Shown piece after piece: positions 31,378 through 42,343 of a stretch of 64,000 nucleotides of DNA. A program made the translations under genes and the position numbers. Each line of letters starts with the position of its first letter. Within the stretch, counting starts at the first letter, position 1. The stretch is from contig JALQPE010002243.1 of NCBI GenBank assembly GCA_030407315.1, forward strand, positions 1 to 64,000. The letters are read 5' to 3'. The notes beneath the pieces were generated by a model. That model was not told the origin of the DNA, made no database searches, and saw only the letters and a program-made list of their open reading frames with translations. Origin of the DNA: Asparagopsis taxiformis. Taxonomy: Eukaryota; Rhodophyta; Florideophyceae; Bonnemaisoniales; Bonnemaisoniaceae.

Positions 31378-32958
31378 ATGTATACACATATGCCAACTCC
31401 AGACACTAGACCTGCTGTTGATCCACAACCCAAGATAATGCTCCCCAAACCGGTCCATATTCAAATCCAAAATGGAACTGACGATTCGAATCGACTTCAT
31501 CAACAGCCTATGACAACTAAAGGCAAGCAAGACTTACCTGCGATACCAACAGCAATCCTTCCTGAGCAGCCACACCACGTTCCTCTTCAGGTTGAGTACA
31601 GCCATGATCTGGGTGCGAGCAGAAAATCGTTTCCGCCTGATGGGACTGTGCGTGCACACCCTGAACCAAACTTTAGGACTCCTCAATTCATTGAAAATGT
31701 AGCTCGTGGCCCAGAAACTTTTCCAATCGTCTCTCGACAGAAAACAATTCGCATAACAGTTTACGCTATACCATATGCGTTTACTTCAAACGGCGAACCG
31801 CTGTTCATGCGGTATGGGACTGAATCGGCCGCGATTGCGGCAGATGCTGCATCCTCGATTGGATGCAAGCCACCAAACTTACCTCACTGTGAGGAAATTA
31901 TCCCGTCGGATGGTTGCATGCCGTTGACAAATGAAATGAGAAACTTGCCCCACTACGAATCTGAAAACTTGTCGAGGGCGCACAACTACGGTCAACCTGT
32001 CGTAGCGGGTGAGAGTGGGGATTTCGACTCGAAAAAAGGACTTACAAGAGGCCGTGATGCAAATATGGAATTGGAATCTAGAAGTTTGGTGGAGGGGTTG
32101 AGGGAACGTTGTGGGCCGCAGCAAGAAATTCGCGCTCAAAGTCAGCCCAGATATTCGGGCATGGAAGAACGGAGCTACATGAACGGACAATCACTGGAAT
32201 GTCAAGGGGGATTTCCGCATATACGTGCAAACAACACGGAGCCTATTTACGTGCGACCGATTGCCAGCTATGAACGGACCTGGAATCAAGATCCCTGTGG
32301 TGTAAAGGAATCATCAGAGGCACGTGGAGTGACTCGAGAAGATAATAAAATGGGTATGAAGCGTCTTCATGATGAAATCATTTGTGATAGAGATGGCGCT
32401 GCATCTTCAAGTAGCAACGAGCCGATGGGAAAAAAGGTTGATAGCCGTGGGGAGCAAGAGGAAAGATATGGTTCAGGTTATAGAAGTTCTGGGAGTCGAC
32501 CATCTATTCACCAAGGTCGAAGCGAGAAACGGCGACGGCTAATATGGACACAGGAACTACACCAATCGTTCGTAGAAGCGGTTGAAAAATTGGGGGTCGA
32601 CCAAGCGGTGCCGACATCAATCATGCAGATTATGAATATGGAGATTCTTACTCGGGAAAATGTTGCGTCGCATCTGCAAAAGTACCGCGGGAGTTTGAGA
32701 AAAGAACGAGAAGCAAAGGAGCGGAAAATGTTGCTGAAAGTGGCGGCAAGAAATTTGCTGGACAAAGATAGCTGCGGGCGACATGGAAAAGTAACCGAAA
32801 AAGAGGTAATGGATGCAGTAACTGAAAAGGCTGCATGTGGCGGGGATGAAATCTGTAGTTCGGAAGAAACAGTAGAGGATGAGCTGGAAAAGTGTACTGG
32901 TGCGCGTCGGAGGAACGAGAACACACGGCGAGTGATCTCTCGCAAGCATACGAGTTGA
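31378..32958 (+). CDS. GARP (Myb-like, SHLQKY class) transcription factor, 526 aa
   Basis: A single GARP DNA-binding domain lies at about residues 381-441: [20 protein letters not shown], then [20 protein letters not shown] and [17 protein letters not shown]. This is the helix-turn-helix type shared by plant GLK, KANADI and type-B response regulators. No receiver domain is present. Residues 1-370 are Gln/Pro/Asn-rich and probably disordered. A basic segment ([11 protein letters not shown]) directly follows the domain and could be part of a nuclear signal. I cannot say which genes it controls. The first ATG at 31,378 follows an A/C-rich leader. Confidence 0.85.
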   Translation: MYTHMPTPDTRPAVDPQPKIMLPKPVHIQIQNGTDDSNRLHQQPMTTKGKQDLPAIPTAILPEQPHHVPLQVEYSHDLGASRKSFPPDGTVRAHPEPNFRTPQFIENVARGPETFPIVSRQKTIRITVYAIPYAFTSNGEPLFMRYGTESAAIAADAASSIGCKPPNLPHCEEIIPSDGCMPLTNEMRNLPHYESENLSRAHNYGQPVVAGESGDFDSKKGLTRGRDANMELESRSLVEGLRERCGPQQEIRAQSQPRYSGMEERSYMNGQSLECQGGFPHIRANNTEPIYVRPIASYERTWNQDPCGVKESSEARGVTREDNKMGMKRLHDEIICDRDGAASSSSNEPMGKKVDSRGEQEERYGSGYRSSGSRPSIHQGRSEKRRRLIWTQELHQSFVEAVEKLGVDQAVPTSIMQIMNMEILTRENVASHLQKYRGSLRKEREAKERKMLLKVAARNLLDKDSCGRHGKVTEKEVMDAVTEKAACGGDEICSSEETVEDELEKCTGARRRNENTRRVISRKHTS

Positions 32959-33782
32959 AATGGAAATTGCAGCTAGTAGTGCGGAGCTGCGAGTAAATGT
33001 AGAATGTTGTTCGAGGTAGGTTGGAGGTTAACTCTCGTAAGCTTAGAGGGTCGAGTCAATCAAGGATGTAATGTCGAGAGGGACGGACAACAATTTAGAG
33101 GCTGGTTGTCTTGGTGGAGCGTAGCCAATTGGGCGATAAATAAATTGAGATGTTCCATGTTACGAAGAAACAGACTGCTGCATGGAAGCAAAGCGAACTG
33201 TCCCACGCGAAGCGAGGTGAATGGAAAAGGCGACGGCGCGGCGCCGGGCTCGCCGCCGGTTGCGTCAAACTCCGTCTGTCTGTCCTGCATGTCTTCTTCT
33301 GGACGGAACAACAGCAGCGGCTTACAGAAGCTCCGCATGCCAAATTCTTTCCCAAACTGTAATTTTATGTTGGAATGGGTGACAGCCGTATTTAGCCGTA
33401 AATAAGATAATATTATAGAAAAATGTATGAACGTCTGTCTCCAGCGTTACCGACCTTTTTGAATTCAATATTGGGACAGTATCGCCGCATAGTCAAGGCC
33501 CGATGGACTGTGTCTGTACGTAACTATTGTGTCGTGTCACTGTCATTATTCCAGCGCCGTGTCCGTTCCACATGATTGCTTGATGCCGCAGTCGAGACAC
33601 TCTTCTTGTCTCGAGTCACATTTCGCTTATTCACCACCACCAGCCATCTCCAACGTACTACATACTTTGGCCTATCTCAACAATCTGGCATTGCAACATC
33701 TCCACCGACCGACACCGCTTCTTTTTCCCATGTCGGTCCGCTCCAAGCAAATAAAATCTACTACCTCTAGTACTTCCAGTCC
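32959..33782. other. Intergenic, no gene recognised
   Basis: It contains a GC-rich stretch near 33,225-33,270 and C/T-rich DNA before the next start codon. Frames on either strand show no domain. Confidence 0.35.
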
Positions 33783-34565
33783 ATGTCTCGTGCCCAACTC
33801 TCCCACCCTTGCCCATCCACCATGTTTATACTATTCACTCCTGCGACATTTTCTATCTATCTCCTCCTTGCATCCGCACTTCTTGCCCACCCTCTTCAAC
33901 AAACGCAGCTAAGAATAGCGCATGTCAATTTACCCTCGCCTCTCCCGCAAGCCATACTTCCTCCCATCCCGTCCCAATTCAATTCCCAACCTCCGGACGC
34001 AGATGTTTTTCTCACCCTCCCCCACTCCGCTCCATCAATACACAAGCCTACAACAATTGAAACTCCACTTCCCTCTCCTGATGAACCCGTTGAAATTGTC
34101 CCAGATGCCTTCACAAATTCTCTCGATGGCCTCACCTCCAAAACTAACATTATCAACATCGCAATTGGATCTCTAGTTCCCTTCTTCGCAGCCCTTGCTA
34201 TTGGTATTGCAGTAGCCTACAGAATTATCCGAACTCCTTACAGGCCATTTGTCACTGGCGCCTCGCTGTCAGAGTATAGCCTTGAATGGAATCGCAGAGC
34301 TCATGTAGCCGAAAACAGAGTGCAGACACATGAGAGTACCAAAAAATATCAAGCTAGCAGCCTAGAACGAGATGTAGGCATTAAGCATCACTCCACTGCA
34401 GGAGCTCAATTGCGTGATATGTCATCCGCAACACCACTTCACTCCATGCACCAATCTTCATTCAGTTCCTCGGCAGAAATACAACCTAACCTCCAGTCAA
34501 CGCCCTCTGTCACCAGACCTCTTCCTATTTTTTCATCTGGCAACTCTCGAAACAAAATCAGCTGA
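33783..34565 (+). CDS. Predicted single-pass membrane protein, 260 aa, function unknown
   Basis: A second in-frame ATG at residue 14 starts MFILFTPATFSIYLLLASALL, which looks like a signal peptide, so translation may begin there (33,822). A Pro/Ser-rich segment of about 85 residues follows. One strong membrane segment lies at residues 123-148 (IINIAIGSLVPFFAALAIGI...). The rest, about 110 residues, is polar and would be cytosolic if the N-terminus is exported. This resembles type I membrane proteins with a short extracellular Pro-rich part. I do not recognise the family. It lies tail to tail with the MutL gene. Confidence 0.6.
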   Translation: MSRAQLSHPCPSTMFILFTPATFSIYLLLASALLAHPLQQTQLRIAHVNLPSPLPQAILPPIPSQFNSQPPDADVFLTLPHSAPSIHKPTTIETPLPSPDEPVEIVPDAFTNSLDGLTSKTNIINIAIGSLVPFFAALAIGIAVAYRIIRTPYRPFVTGASLSEYSLEWNRRAHVAENRVQTHESTKKYQASSLERDVGIKHHSTAGAQLRDMSSATPLHSMHQSSFSSSAEIQPNLQSTPSVTRPLPIFSSGNSRNKIS

Positions 34566-34700
34566 CATTTGGTGACCCCTGGGACTTTCAAATCTGATTA
34601 CACAGACCGGCTTACCTCATCTATTTTATTAGTTGTAGATGAATCATATCGACCATCTCAACTTTTCGATAAGCCCAGTTGCAAGAAACTTCTGATCAAG

Positions 34701-36686
34701 TCATTCATTGAGTATACCTTTACTGACATTAAACGCCCTCGATTCATCACCTGTATCCCTTGATGAAAGTCGCTCTGGGCTCCATGATCGTCCGAATAAA
34801 GAAGCAAGATCCTTAACTCCTAACTGCAACACTATAGGTCGACCATGAGGACATGTGTGAGGATTTTCACATTTCATCAACCCTGTCACAATATCCCGCA
34901 TTTTGCCCATGCCCAGAGTACGGCCATTCTTGGTAGCAATTTGACATGACACCAGAGCTGCTGCATCATCAATGGTAGTTCCGTCCCTGCATAACTGGCT
35001 GAGCAGATATGTAAGAACAGGACGTGGGAGTTGGCTTATAGCCTTTGGAACCTTAGTGATTTGATATGTAGTCTTTCCTGATCTTCCCGGCAAATCCAAG
35101 TGGCTTTCCACTTCAAATCCAAGGGAAGTAAGACAGAACAGCTGTTCCTCAGTGATCCTATTCTGTAACTGCAGTGGACTTGGTAGATCAACAAAATTAG
35201 ATTTTGCCCAATCTTCTCGAAGTTGTTCGTACATGATTCGTTCCTCTGCAACATGTTGCTCAATGATCATCATCCCCCCGCCATATTCAACTAGAATATA
35301 GGTCTGAAGCACTTGGCCGACAATGCGGAGATCCAGCAATGTTGGAAGTAAACCAGAAGATTCATTATGTGTCTGGTCTCGATCTTGGAGATTGCGTGAT
35401 TCGAATAGTTTGTGGAGAATGGCTGTACTCGATGAACTTCCAGGATGGTTAGAGCTTGGCAGAGACCTTATGGACAAACCCCTCAATAAATCTCGAACTA
35501 ACTCCAACACAGCACTTTTGACTTGCGATTCTTTCTGAGAGTCAATAAAGCGAGCCGCATTCTTGGATGGGGAAATATTCCAGTCAATTATACTGGGATC
35601 AACGCAAATATTCACAACAGCAACAGGATATCGTCCTCTTTTCACATCAATATTTTGCACAATCGCAGTGTCCAACGTCTCCATCGAGGTGGCTCTACCA
35701 TTAATGGCAGTTATAATCCATGACTTTGAAGAGGTGGTCACAGCAGATGGAATGCCGATGACTGCACTAACAGAACCTACAGAGGGAACAGACGTCGATC
35801 CAAGACGAAAATCCGATGGAGAAGCATTGAACTGTTTGACTAACGTTCGGCATTGCGCTCGCAGCTTGTCTCCCTTTGTGGTAGTACTGCGCCAAATTAG
35901 ACGACCATGACGTGTAAACTGAATTGAGACGTGCGGATAGCAAAGAGCTGTGCGTTGCAACCAAGATCTACACGTTTGAATTTCCAAGGCGATTCCCTTG
36001 CCATCGAGTCGCCATGGTAATCCTTTTGCACATACAATCGTCCCAAGGGACATGGGCTCAGGAAGAACAGAGTCTATTCTCGCAGTGCCTTCGCTCGAGT
36101 AATTGACGCTGGTTCCATACAGCGAATCTTTTGTGCGTGATGAAATTTGTAGTTGTTCGCAATTCATAGTGATGGCCCAGAGACCCTGACCGCGGAAGCC
36201 TAGGGTGCGAACGCCAGCATGCAGCTGTTGAAGCGAGTTAAGCTTACTAGTAGCATTACACTTTGCGACATCAAGAAGGCCGTCACGGAGAGAAATTCCA
36301 TGCCCATTGTCAGTGACTGTGATTGATTTCGCGTCAAAATTGAGATCGATTGTGAGTTTTGTGGCAGCGGCATCGATTGCATTTTCAAACAGTTCAATGA
36401 CAATGGATCGGTATCCGGTCACAATTTGACCGGAAGCTATGCGCTGGACAACTTCGAACGGAAGTATAGAGACTGGGCGCGGAGAAAGGGCAGAGTTGTC
36501 AGCAGTTCCACTCGGTTGGCCAGTAGGGGGCACCGCTGGTATGTCAGAATGATACAATGCGGATGCGAAAGCTCTACGCGAAAGATTGAAACTTTGGGTA
36601 CAGTACTGCGGTTTGGTGCCGAAACGTAAGTGCGGGTTGTGCCGAAAGAGAGATACTCGGCAAGAAATCCATGCGAATGACTGCAT
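34701..36686 (-). CDS. MutL-family mismatch-repair protein, possibly organelle-targeted, 661 aa
   Basis: MutL proteins couple mismatch recognition to strand incision. The GHKL ATPase motifs are IASGQIVTGYRSIVIELFEN (Glu and Asn of motif I kept), TDNGHGIS, NATSKL and LGFRGQGLWAI; the last is GFRGEAL in most relatives. The C-terminal endonuclease-type motifs are EQHVAEERIMYE (normally DQHA-x2-E-x4-E), SCQIATKNG and the metal-binding CPHGRP. SGQ in the first motif and CPHGRP also occur in PMS2-type proteins. The length of 661 aa is short for PMS2 and close to bacterial MutL. The first 45 residues are Arg/Ser/Phe-rich without acidic residues, as in a mitochondrial or plastid presequence. Assignment to a particular MLH/PMS class is open. 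Confidence 0.85.
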   Translation of the reverse strand: MQSFAWISCRVSLFRHNPHLRFGTKPQYCTQSFNLSRRAFASALYHSDIPAVPPTGQPSGTADNSALSPRPVSILPFEVVQRIASGQIVTGYRSIVIELFENAIDAAATKLTIDLNFDAKSITVTDNGHGISLRDGLLDVAKCNATSKLNSLQQLHAGVRTLGFRGQGLWAITMNCEQLQISSRTKDSLYGTSVNYSSEGTARIDSVLPEPMSLGTIVCAKGLPWRLDGKGIALEIQTCRSWLQRTALCYPHVSIQFTRHGRLIWRSTTTKGDKLRAQCRTLVKQFNASPSDFRLGSTSVPSVGSVSAVIGIPSAVTTSSKSWIITAINGRATSMETLDTAIVQNIDVKRGRYPVAVVNICVDPSIIDWNISPSKNAARFIDSQKESQVKSAVLELVRDLLRGLSIRSLPSSNHPGSSSSTAILHKLFESRNLQDRDQTHNESSGLLPTLLDLRIVGQVLQTYILVEYGGGMMIIEQHVAEERIMYEQLREDWAKSNFVDLPSPLQLQNRITEEQLFCLTSLGFEVESHLDLPGRSGKTTYQITKVPKAISQLPRPVLTYLLSQLCRDGTTIDDAAALVSCQIATKNGRTLGMGKMRDIVTGLMKCENPHTCPHGRPIVLQLGVKDLASLFGRSWSPERLSSRDTGDESRAFNVSKGILNE

Positions 36687-37100
36687 AAGTAATGAGTTGC
36701 AGCAGCACGAGAGGTATCATACGTATCACCACGAGTGATGCGTCATGAATACGTCCGACAGATCGCATACGTCTGGTGCGTCGAAACAACTTAGTCATGG
36801 TGACGCCGACGTAGGCGTCGGACAGAGAAACTGCAGTCATACGATCAAACGACGCTTTATTATTTTGGCAGGTCAGTCAATCACTCGGGTCTGTGCTTAC
36901 AGTGCAACACCATGCAAACAGCCACACAACGCCAACAAACCATCAGCTGTACATCGATCAAGTCACGATGATCAGGGTAGATCAAAGATAGAAGACCGTT
37001 CCGCTGTCCCGATTCAACTTAAACATTATAATCCGAGTTGTTACTACCTCCTTTATAGCTGGTGGCAGTTTTTGTAAACGTTTAGTGAAATACATATGTA

Positions 37101-39239
37101 TTAAAAGAAGGAATCAATGGCTTGTTCATGGTACTTCTCCATGAAGCGGAGACGGAGAGTCTGGTTCTCTGAAATTAAGCTTCCTTGCTTATGCTCTAAC
37201 TGCGGTAGATACGTGTTCTTCAAATAAGCCAATTCAGATTTTGTGGCCTCAATTTTTCGACGGCGTTTCTCGTTGCTCCTTTGCGCTGATATCCGATTTC
37301 TAATAACGATTTCGCTTTTCGTTGGAGCTGGCAGTGTTTTCTTGAATGTGTGATTGCTTGTAGCGCCCTCGAGTCCTAGTCTTGGAACTGATCTTGCTTC
37401 TTGTAGTGCAGTTGATGCTGCGAATGAAACTAACGGCGGAGTAAAGGTACTGGCGTTTGCCGCCACTGAGCGTCTATTGTCGGCTGCGCTAGTAGCATGT
37501 GATGCTACCGCTGCCTCTATTGATTCTACAGCTTCCAAAGATACCTCTGCCCCAGTATGGAATGTAGCCTGCCCATTCGTTACTGCCAGCTGCGGTTGCA
37601 CTGGAATCATCAAAGAATTGGCAATGTCAGTTGGCAGCCCTGACGATAATCCTACACTTTCTGCCGTTATTTCCCTATGATGTTGTGCCTCATCCACCAG
37701 CACATTCGTTTCCAGATGCTGAGTACTTGTATTAAACCCTGTTGCCGCCGCCGATGTGCTCGTTCGTGGCGGCACAGACTGTGAAGTAGGTTCACGCACA
37801 TATTCATAATTTGAACCGCTACCTTTTCGCCCAAACTGCACACCTTGTCTTGAAAAGGATGATAAATCTGCTCTTCTCATGGCAGTAGAGGTAGCCGCGC
37901 CCTGTTCTCTCGCCTGGGCAGTGGGCACATGCGAGGCGACACGGTCCGCCATTACAAGATTGACATCTTCTAGATTTGCAGCAGAACCGCTACCACTCGC
38001 ATTTTGGGTCCCAAGTGGGTTGCTCACATGACTGTACATCTGTGCAAATTGCGCCCGTAAATCTGTATTTTCGTTGCTCATGATTCCAAGATGCAACAGC
38101 TGAGGGCCATTGCATAGAGGGATATGATCGGAAAGGGCCCAGTTTCCAACTGCAAGGGACGGAGGTTCGTTGCCGTCGGCACACATACCAACCGCGAGCT
38201 TGGATGGTATGACGACCGACTCGTACACACCGAAAGCACCAAGGGCATAGAAGCAACTGTCAGATAGATTGATATCATTGGATGGGTCGGTACTGGTGTG
38301 AAAATTAGAGACGCCCTCATCATAATGACGACCGAGACCTGCTTGCTGTACGGTCTGGAATAGCTTGTGAAAGGAAAGAGTTCGTGAGTGTACCATACAC
38401 TGAGCGGGAACTCGACCGGTTGATTCTTGCCATGAGAAGGAAACCATTGCATAGTCTTTGATAAACATGTCGGAAGCTAGAACACATGTTCTGCTAATAC
38501 AGACGGAGATGAAAGCGTTGGCAGCTGGGGGACCACGGACCTTTGAAATTTTGAAGAGTTCTTTGCGGGAGCTGCAGAAGATGTATTTTCCGGTGCGAAC
38601 CATGTTCTTGGCGGACTGGTCGGAAGTAGCTTCGATGAAATAACCGACTACGGCGGAATCTTTGCGTTGGACTGGTAGCAAAATGGTCGAGGTATTTTGG
38701 AGGGAAGTTTTGGCGTCGGTGGATGCACAACCTCTGTTGCCACATAGCTGAATTGATTTGAAACCGCGTGCGAGAGAGAGATCAAGTCTGGAAGCATCGG
38801 AGTGAGAGGGGTAGGCAGTCAAGACCCATTGAAAAATCCAATCGCATAGGAAGTGGTTATTTCTGAGAATGGCGAGGAAATCGGAATAGTTTTGGGCCAA
38901 GACGGCGGTGTCGTGGGGAGAAAGAGTGAAGGGGGGTCGTTGTTGATGCTGGGACTGGGGATATGGGGGTGGAGGCTGGGAGGGATGGTGGGGAAGGGTG
39001 GCGGACGGAAGGTGATGCATAGATGGTGGTGGCATCTGGGATAAGGCGGGTTGTGACACATCTGTGTGCGCCGACGAACTGAAGGGTTGAGGGCCCGACG
39101 GGCCTGGGTGAGAGAGGACGGTGTTGGTGCTGGGTCGCGTCGGGGGGAAGGATGGTTGTGGAGAGTGGGTGGCAGCTGTGGGCAGTGGAGGTGGATCTGG
39201 AAAATTGGATGAGGAAGGGAAGAGCGGTTCAAGTAACAT
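37101..39239 (-). CDS. bZIP-like transcription factor, 712 aa
   Basis: The C-terminus (about residues 640-705) has a basic region RNRISAQRSNEKRRRKIEAT and then a helix with spaced Leu (SELAYLKNTYLPQLEHKQGS, ENQTLRLRF), the order of a bZIP. In the classical Asn-x7-Arg signature the Arg position holds Asn here. Residues 1-105 are extremely Pro/Ser/His-rich. Residues 110-400 are more ordered (DFLAILRNNHFLCDWIFQWV, YFIEATSDQSAKNMVRTGKY, SKVRGPPAANAFISVCISRT) but do not match a domain I know. Residues 400-630 are low-complexity. The start is the first ATG, at 39,239. Confidence 0.65.
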   Translation of the reverse strand: MLLEPLFPSSSNFPDPPPLPTAATHSPQPSFPPTRPSTNTVLSHPGPSGPQPFSSSAHTDVSQPALSQMPPPSMHHLPSATLPHHPSQPPPPYPQSQHQQRPPFTLSPHDTAVLAQNYSDFLAILRNNHFLCDWIFQWVLTAYPSHSDASRLDLSLARGFKSIQLCGNRGCASTDAKTSLQNTSTILLPVQRKDSAVVGYFIEATSDQSAKNMVRTGKYIFCSSRKELFKISKVRGPPAANAFISVCISRTCVLASDMFIKDYAMVSFSWQESTGRVPAQCMVHSRTLSFHKLFQTVQQAGLGRHYDEGVSNFHTSTDPSNDINLSDSCFYALGAFGVYESVVIPSKLAVGMCADGNEPPSLAVGNWALSDHIPLCNGPQLLHLGIMSNENTDLRAQFAQMYSHVSNPLGTQNASGSGSAANLEDVNLVMADRVASHVPTAQAREQGAATSTAMRRADLSSFSRQGVQFGRKGSGSNYEYVREPTSQSVPPRTSTSAAATGFNTSTQHLETNVLVDEAQHHREITAESVGLSSGLPTDIANSLMIPVQPQLAVTNGQATFHTGAEVSLEAVESIEAAVASHATSAADNRRSVAANASTFTPPLVSFAASTALQEARSVPRLGLEGATSNHTFKKTLPAPTKSEIVIRNRISAQRSNEKRRRKIEATKSELAYLKNTYLPQLEHKQGSLISENQTLRLRFMEKYHEQAIDSFF

Positions 39240-39525
39240 ACTCGCTGGCTGGAGAAAGCACGGTGGGGGCAGCTATTGAAGGTATGAGTTGCTCATGAGA
39301 TCAAATATGGCTTTTTACGCTAAATATATGGAGGTCCACTTGTACATTATACTGTAACGTATGATAATGGCACGTGCACGGCTGCAGCCGCATCTAGTTG
39401 CCTCCAGAGCTTGTCACGTACAGTACGCGGCGTGACGAGACCCGTAAACAACAGCTTGTCACCGTGATCATCCCTAATTTACAGGCGAATGAGCTGTCGG
39501 GTATGATACGTGCTGTGTAATTCCA

Positions 39526-40173
39526 ATGCCAAAATTTTTCAACTTTTTCGCTATTTTTAGACTGCAACTCCTCACCAAAGTTCATCGGCCATGCCGCCGC
39601 GCCGCCTCCAAATCAATAGAAACAAACCCTCCTGCACGTGACCCGACGCGCCCGCCCAAACCACTCAGCTCGTCTTCCTTCAAGATACAAGAATCGGAAT
39701 ATAGGCCGGAGAAACAATTGGTTTTTATTTCCCTTATGACGGTTACGCCCATTGGAATCAACTCTCAGTCGTTTATCGCTTGCGCGACTAGACTTGTTAA
39801 GCTCGCACTACAAACTGCATCAATCAAAACAATGTTGACTATGCATATCTGTCATCATACCTTACGAAAAATATACTCTCTGTGCAGCTCAATTCCATTG
39901 CCGGGGGACGGTAAACTCTCTAATGCCCTTCATACATTATATACTTCGATGATTCTTTCCCTTATTTCAACCATCCATATCTTACTGTTCCAAATCCAAC
40001 ACTTACGTTGCAGCCAAACGTACCCGCACCACTCATTGCGCGGTCCAAGTACCCTATCCTTGTTACCATCACTCGATGGAACGACTACCACTCTTCGAGT
40101 GTATACGAGAAGGATGTACTCGCAATGCAGTTATTCTTCATTTTGGCTGCAATTACTCTTTTCTCCAATTTAG
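39526..40173 (+). CDS. Hypothetical ORF, 215 aa, not recognised
   Basis: An ATG-initiated frame runs divergently from the bZIP gene. The N-terminus is basic and hydrophobic, and Leu/Ile-rich stretches occur around residues 105-155. I see no known domain. A second open frame (40,076-40,408) overlaps it, so neither may be real. Confidence 0.2.
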   Translation: MPKFFNFFAIFRLQLLTKVHRPCRRAASKSIETNPPARDPTRPPKPLSSSSFKIQESEYRPEKQLVFISLMTVTPIGINSQSFIACATRLVKLALQTASIKTMLTMHICHHTLRKIYSLCSSIPLPGDGKLSNALHTLYTSMILSLISTIHILLFQIQHLRCSQTYPHHSLRGPSTLSLLPSLDGTTTTLRVYTRRMYSQCSYSSFWLQLLFSPI

Positions 40174-40960
40174 CATCGATTCACGGTGTGCATTTAATGA
40201 TAACGTTCATCAAGATAGGCCTACCTCAATTAACTTGTTCCCTATTGTCCAATTAATCTCGACATTCGAAAGGTCAAGCAGGGGCACAACTTCTGTTGTT
40301 TCGGTGCCAACACAAACTGTCGACACTGATGGACACGCCACGTCTGAACCAGTGAAAAAAATTATCATATTCAATTACTCGGAGACTTACCCATGCAATC
40401 CTCAGTAGGAAATTTCGAAACAACTGCCAGTCTTGCCATAATGTAGTGATCATTTCCCGAATAAACATACTGATTTCTACAAGACGTCGATTTTTGTCAA
40501 AATACAGATTTGTATACTAAAAAAGTCCGACACAGATAACGAACGACATGATAAATCTTGTTTTTTTTATTGAAAATAGTAGAAAATGGTCTTAGGAATG
40601 TAGATAGCGTAGCTGGAACAAGTCCAAATCGTCTGGGACAAAGTGCAATACAGTGCGCGACACTTCTATAAATCACCCCACGTTTTGAGAATGCTCCCCC
40701 AAAACGAACAGCAACGCGCATTTCGACTGAGTCCTATGAATAAGCATAACAAAGTCATTACGAGGCACGTTACATTCCTCCAAAAAGAGCCGTTCAAGCA
40801 AGTTCATCGGGACGTTAGTTTAATCCCCGTGCGACATTTCTATAAATCAGGTCCAAAAAACGGTCATCATTCAAGAATGAACGAATCATTTGGAATGAAA
40901 CTTCGAGGATAGATAAATAGAGGTCGGTTGGTAAGACTCAATATCCAAACAGCGTGTATT

Positions 40961-41170
40961 TTCGATTTCAAAATACCCCGAGGTGTGGTTCTCACAGAGA
41001 AAGAGAAGGGTGAGATACTTGGAATGTGGCGGTGTGGGAAGTCGAAATCTTTCATTGGAAAAGTGCTGGGACAATCTAGGGGTGTAGTAGCAAGCTTTTT
41101 AAAGGATAAAGAGGGGTAAGGAATGATAAAGAGGCGCCCAAAACCGAATAAATGTCGAAAAGGACAATGA
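40961..41170 (+). pseudogene. Tc1/mariner-type transposase remnant (N-terminal HTH)
   Basis: The translation contains IPRGVVLTEKEKGEILGMWR, then CGKSKSFIGKVLGQSRGVVA and SFLKDKEG. This is the layout of the first helix-turn-helix of Tc1/Tc3 transposases. A stop follows, and KRRPKPNKCRKG, similar to the next part of the family, continues in another frame. The DDE catalytic domain is absent. Confidence 0.6.
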
Positions 41171-42343
41171 TGTAGGTTTTGCGGCAAGCATTATTAGGAA
41201 AAAACAAATCCAACTCGCTCAAAAAAGTCTTCAAACTTCCTGTAGTGAAATGGCACTTGGCGAGCGCTTACAGCTAGGTGTTTCACCTCCAATTTTGGGC
41301 ACTTTAACCAATTCTTTTATTTCGAAACTATTTTGAACTATCTATTCTAACAGTAATGCAATCACTGAACATGTGACACCAGTGATACACTGAATTGTAC
41401 ACCACACCTAACAGTTTACACTGTATTTACAGTGTGCCAGCGCCGCTGGCGCACCCCTCACTTAGGGTTTTTCGACCACCCCACTGTATCAGTATTTAGC
41501 CTAACCATTGGGCACCAACCACAAGGAAATTTAGGGCTACAAGCCACATGTAATTTATTATTTAACTAGAGGCGAACCGCCATGTACTTTGATTGTAAAA
41601 GCCAGCCGGAAGCTCGGTGTCCAATCTACACCCAGGGTGCGTTTTGCCTACTGATTCAGTGTGCTTCCCCTTGGCAATGGTGCTTGGCACTCTTCCGGTG
41701 TCCCTTTTCGCTGATTCAGCTTCTCAATGTCGGGACGCTGTATCATTATTGCCCCTACCACGCGTCACCGGTGGTGCGCGTGCCCCTCAATCAGGTGTCT
41801 TCGGCCGCCTGGTGCCCATCCGGAGGTATGGTTGCGAGCCACTCCCAACTTGCGTTTTGCAGTCTCATTGCAGCCTACTTCGACTTTGGCTATAGTGTCT
41901 GGCCTGCTTGTGGGACCCATTCCCCGCTGTATCAGCTTTCTGTCCTGGCCGTCGTGCTGGTTCAGCAACCCCCCGCCGACCAATCGGAATTGGTTATTGA
42001 TGTGCTCCCAACTATCTTTTTGCAGTCTCATGGAAGCCTGATTCGTCTTTGGCTATAGCGCGGACCGCACCGACCCTGGTCACCCTCTGATTCATCCTTT
42101 GAATGGTTATTCTGCTGGATAAGCTTCCCTTTCCCCGATAACACACGTCACCGGTGGTGCGCGTGCCCTTCAATCAGGTATCTTCGGGTGCCTGGTGCCC
42201 GGCTCTTGAGCCACTGCTCCTCTCCTGCTGTACCAGCGTATCGCTGTATGCATCGCTGTACCAGCACCCGCCCTATTATATAGGGATCCCCTTTCTTCTT
42301 CCCTTTTTGCTTCTTATACAAGGCACTCATCCCTGTTGTGCCT
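41171..42343. repeat. Repeat-like region with GCTG-n3-CAGC palindromes and a 57-bp direct repeat
   Basis: GCTGATTCAGC (41,710), GCTGTATCAGC (41,936), GCTGGTTCAGC (41,966) and GCTGTACCAGC (42,237 and 42,265) recur. A 57-bp segment with CACCGGTGGTGCGCGTGCCC occurs at 41,761-41,817 and again at 42,144-42,200. There is no credible reading frame. It is probably the inside or end of an unidentified repeat family that lies outside the nested LTR elements. Confidence 0.55.

Noticed and set aside
32508..32949. Minus-strand frames opposite the GARP domain
   Set aside because: They are shadows; the plus strand encodes a clear GARP domain.
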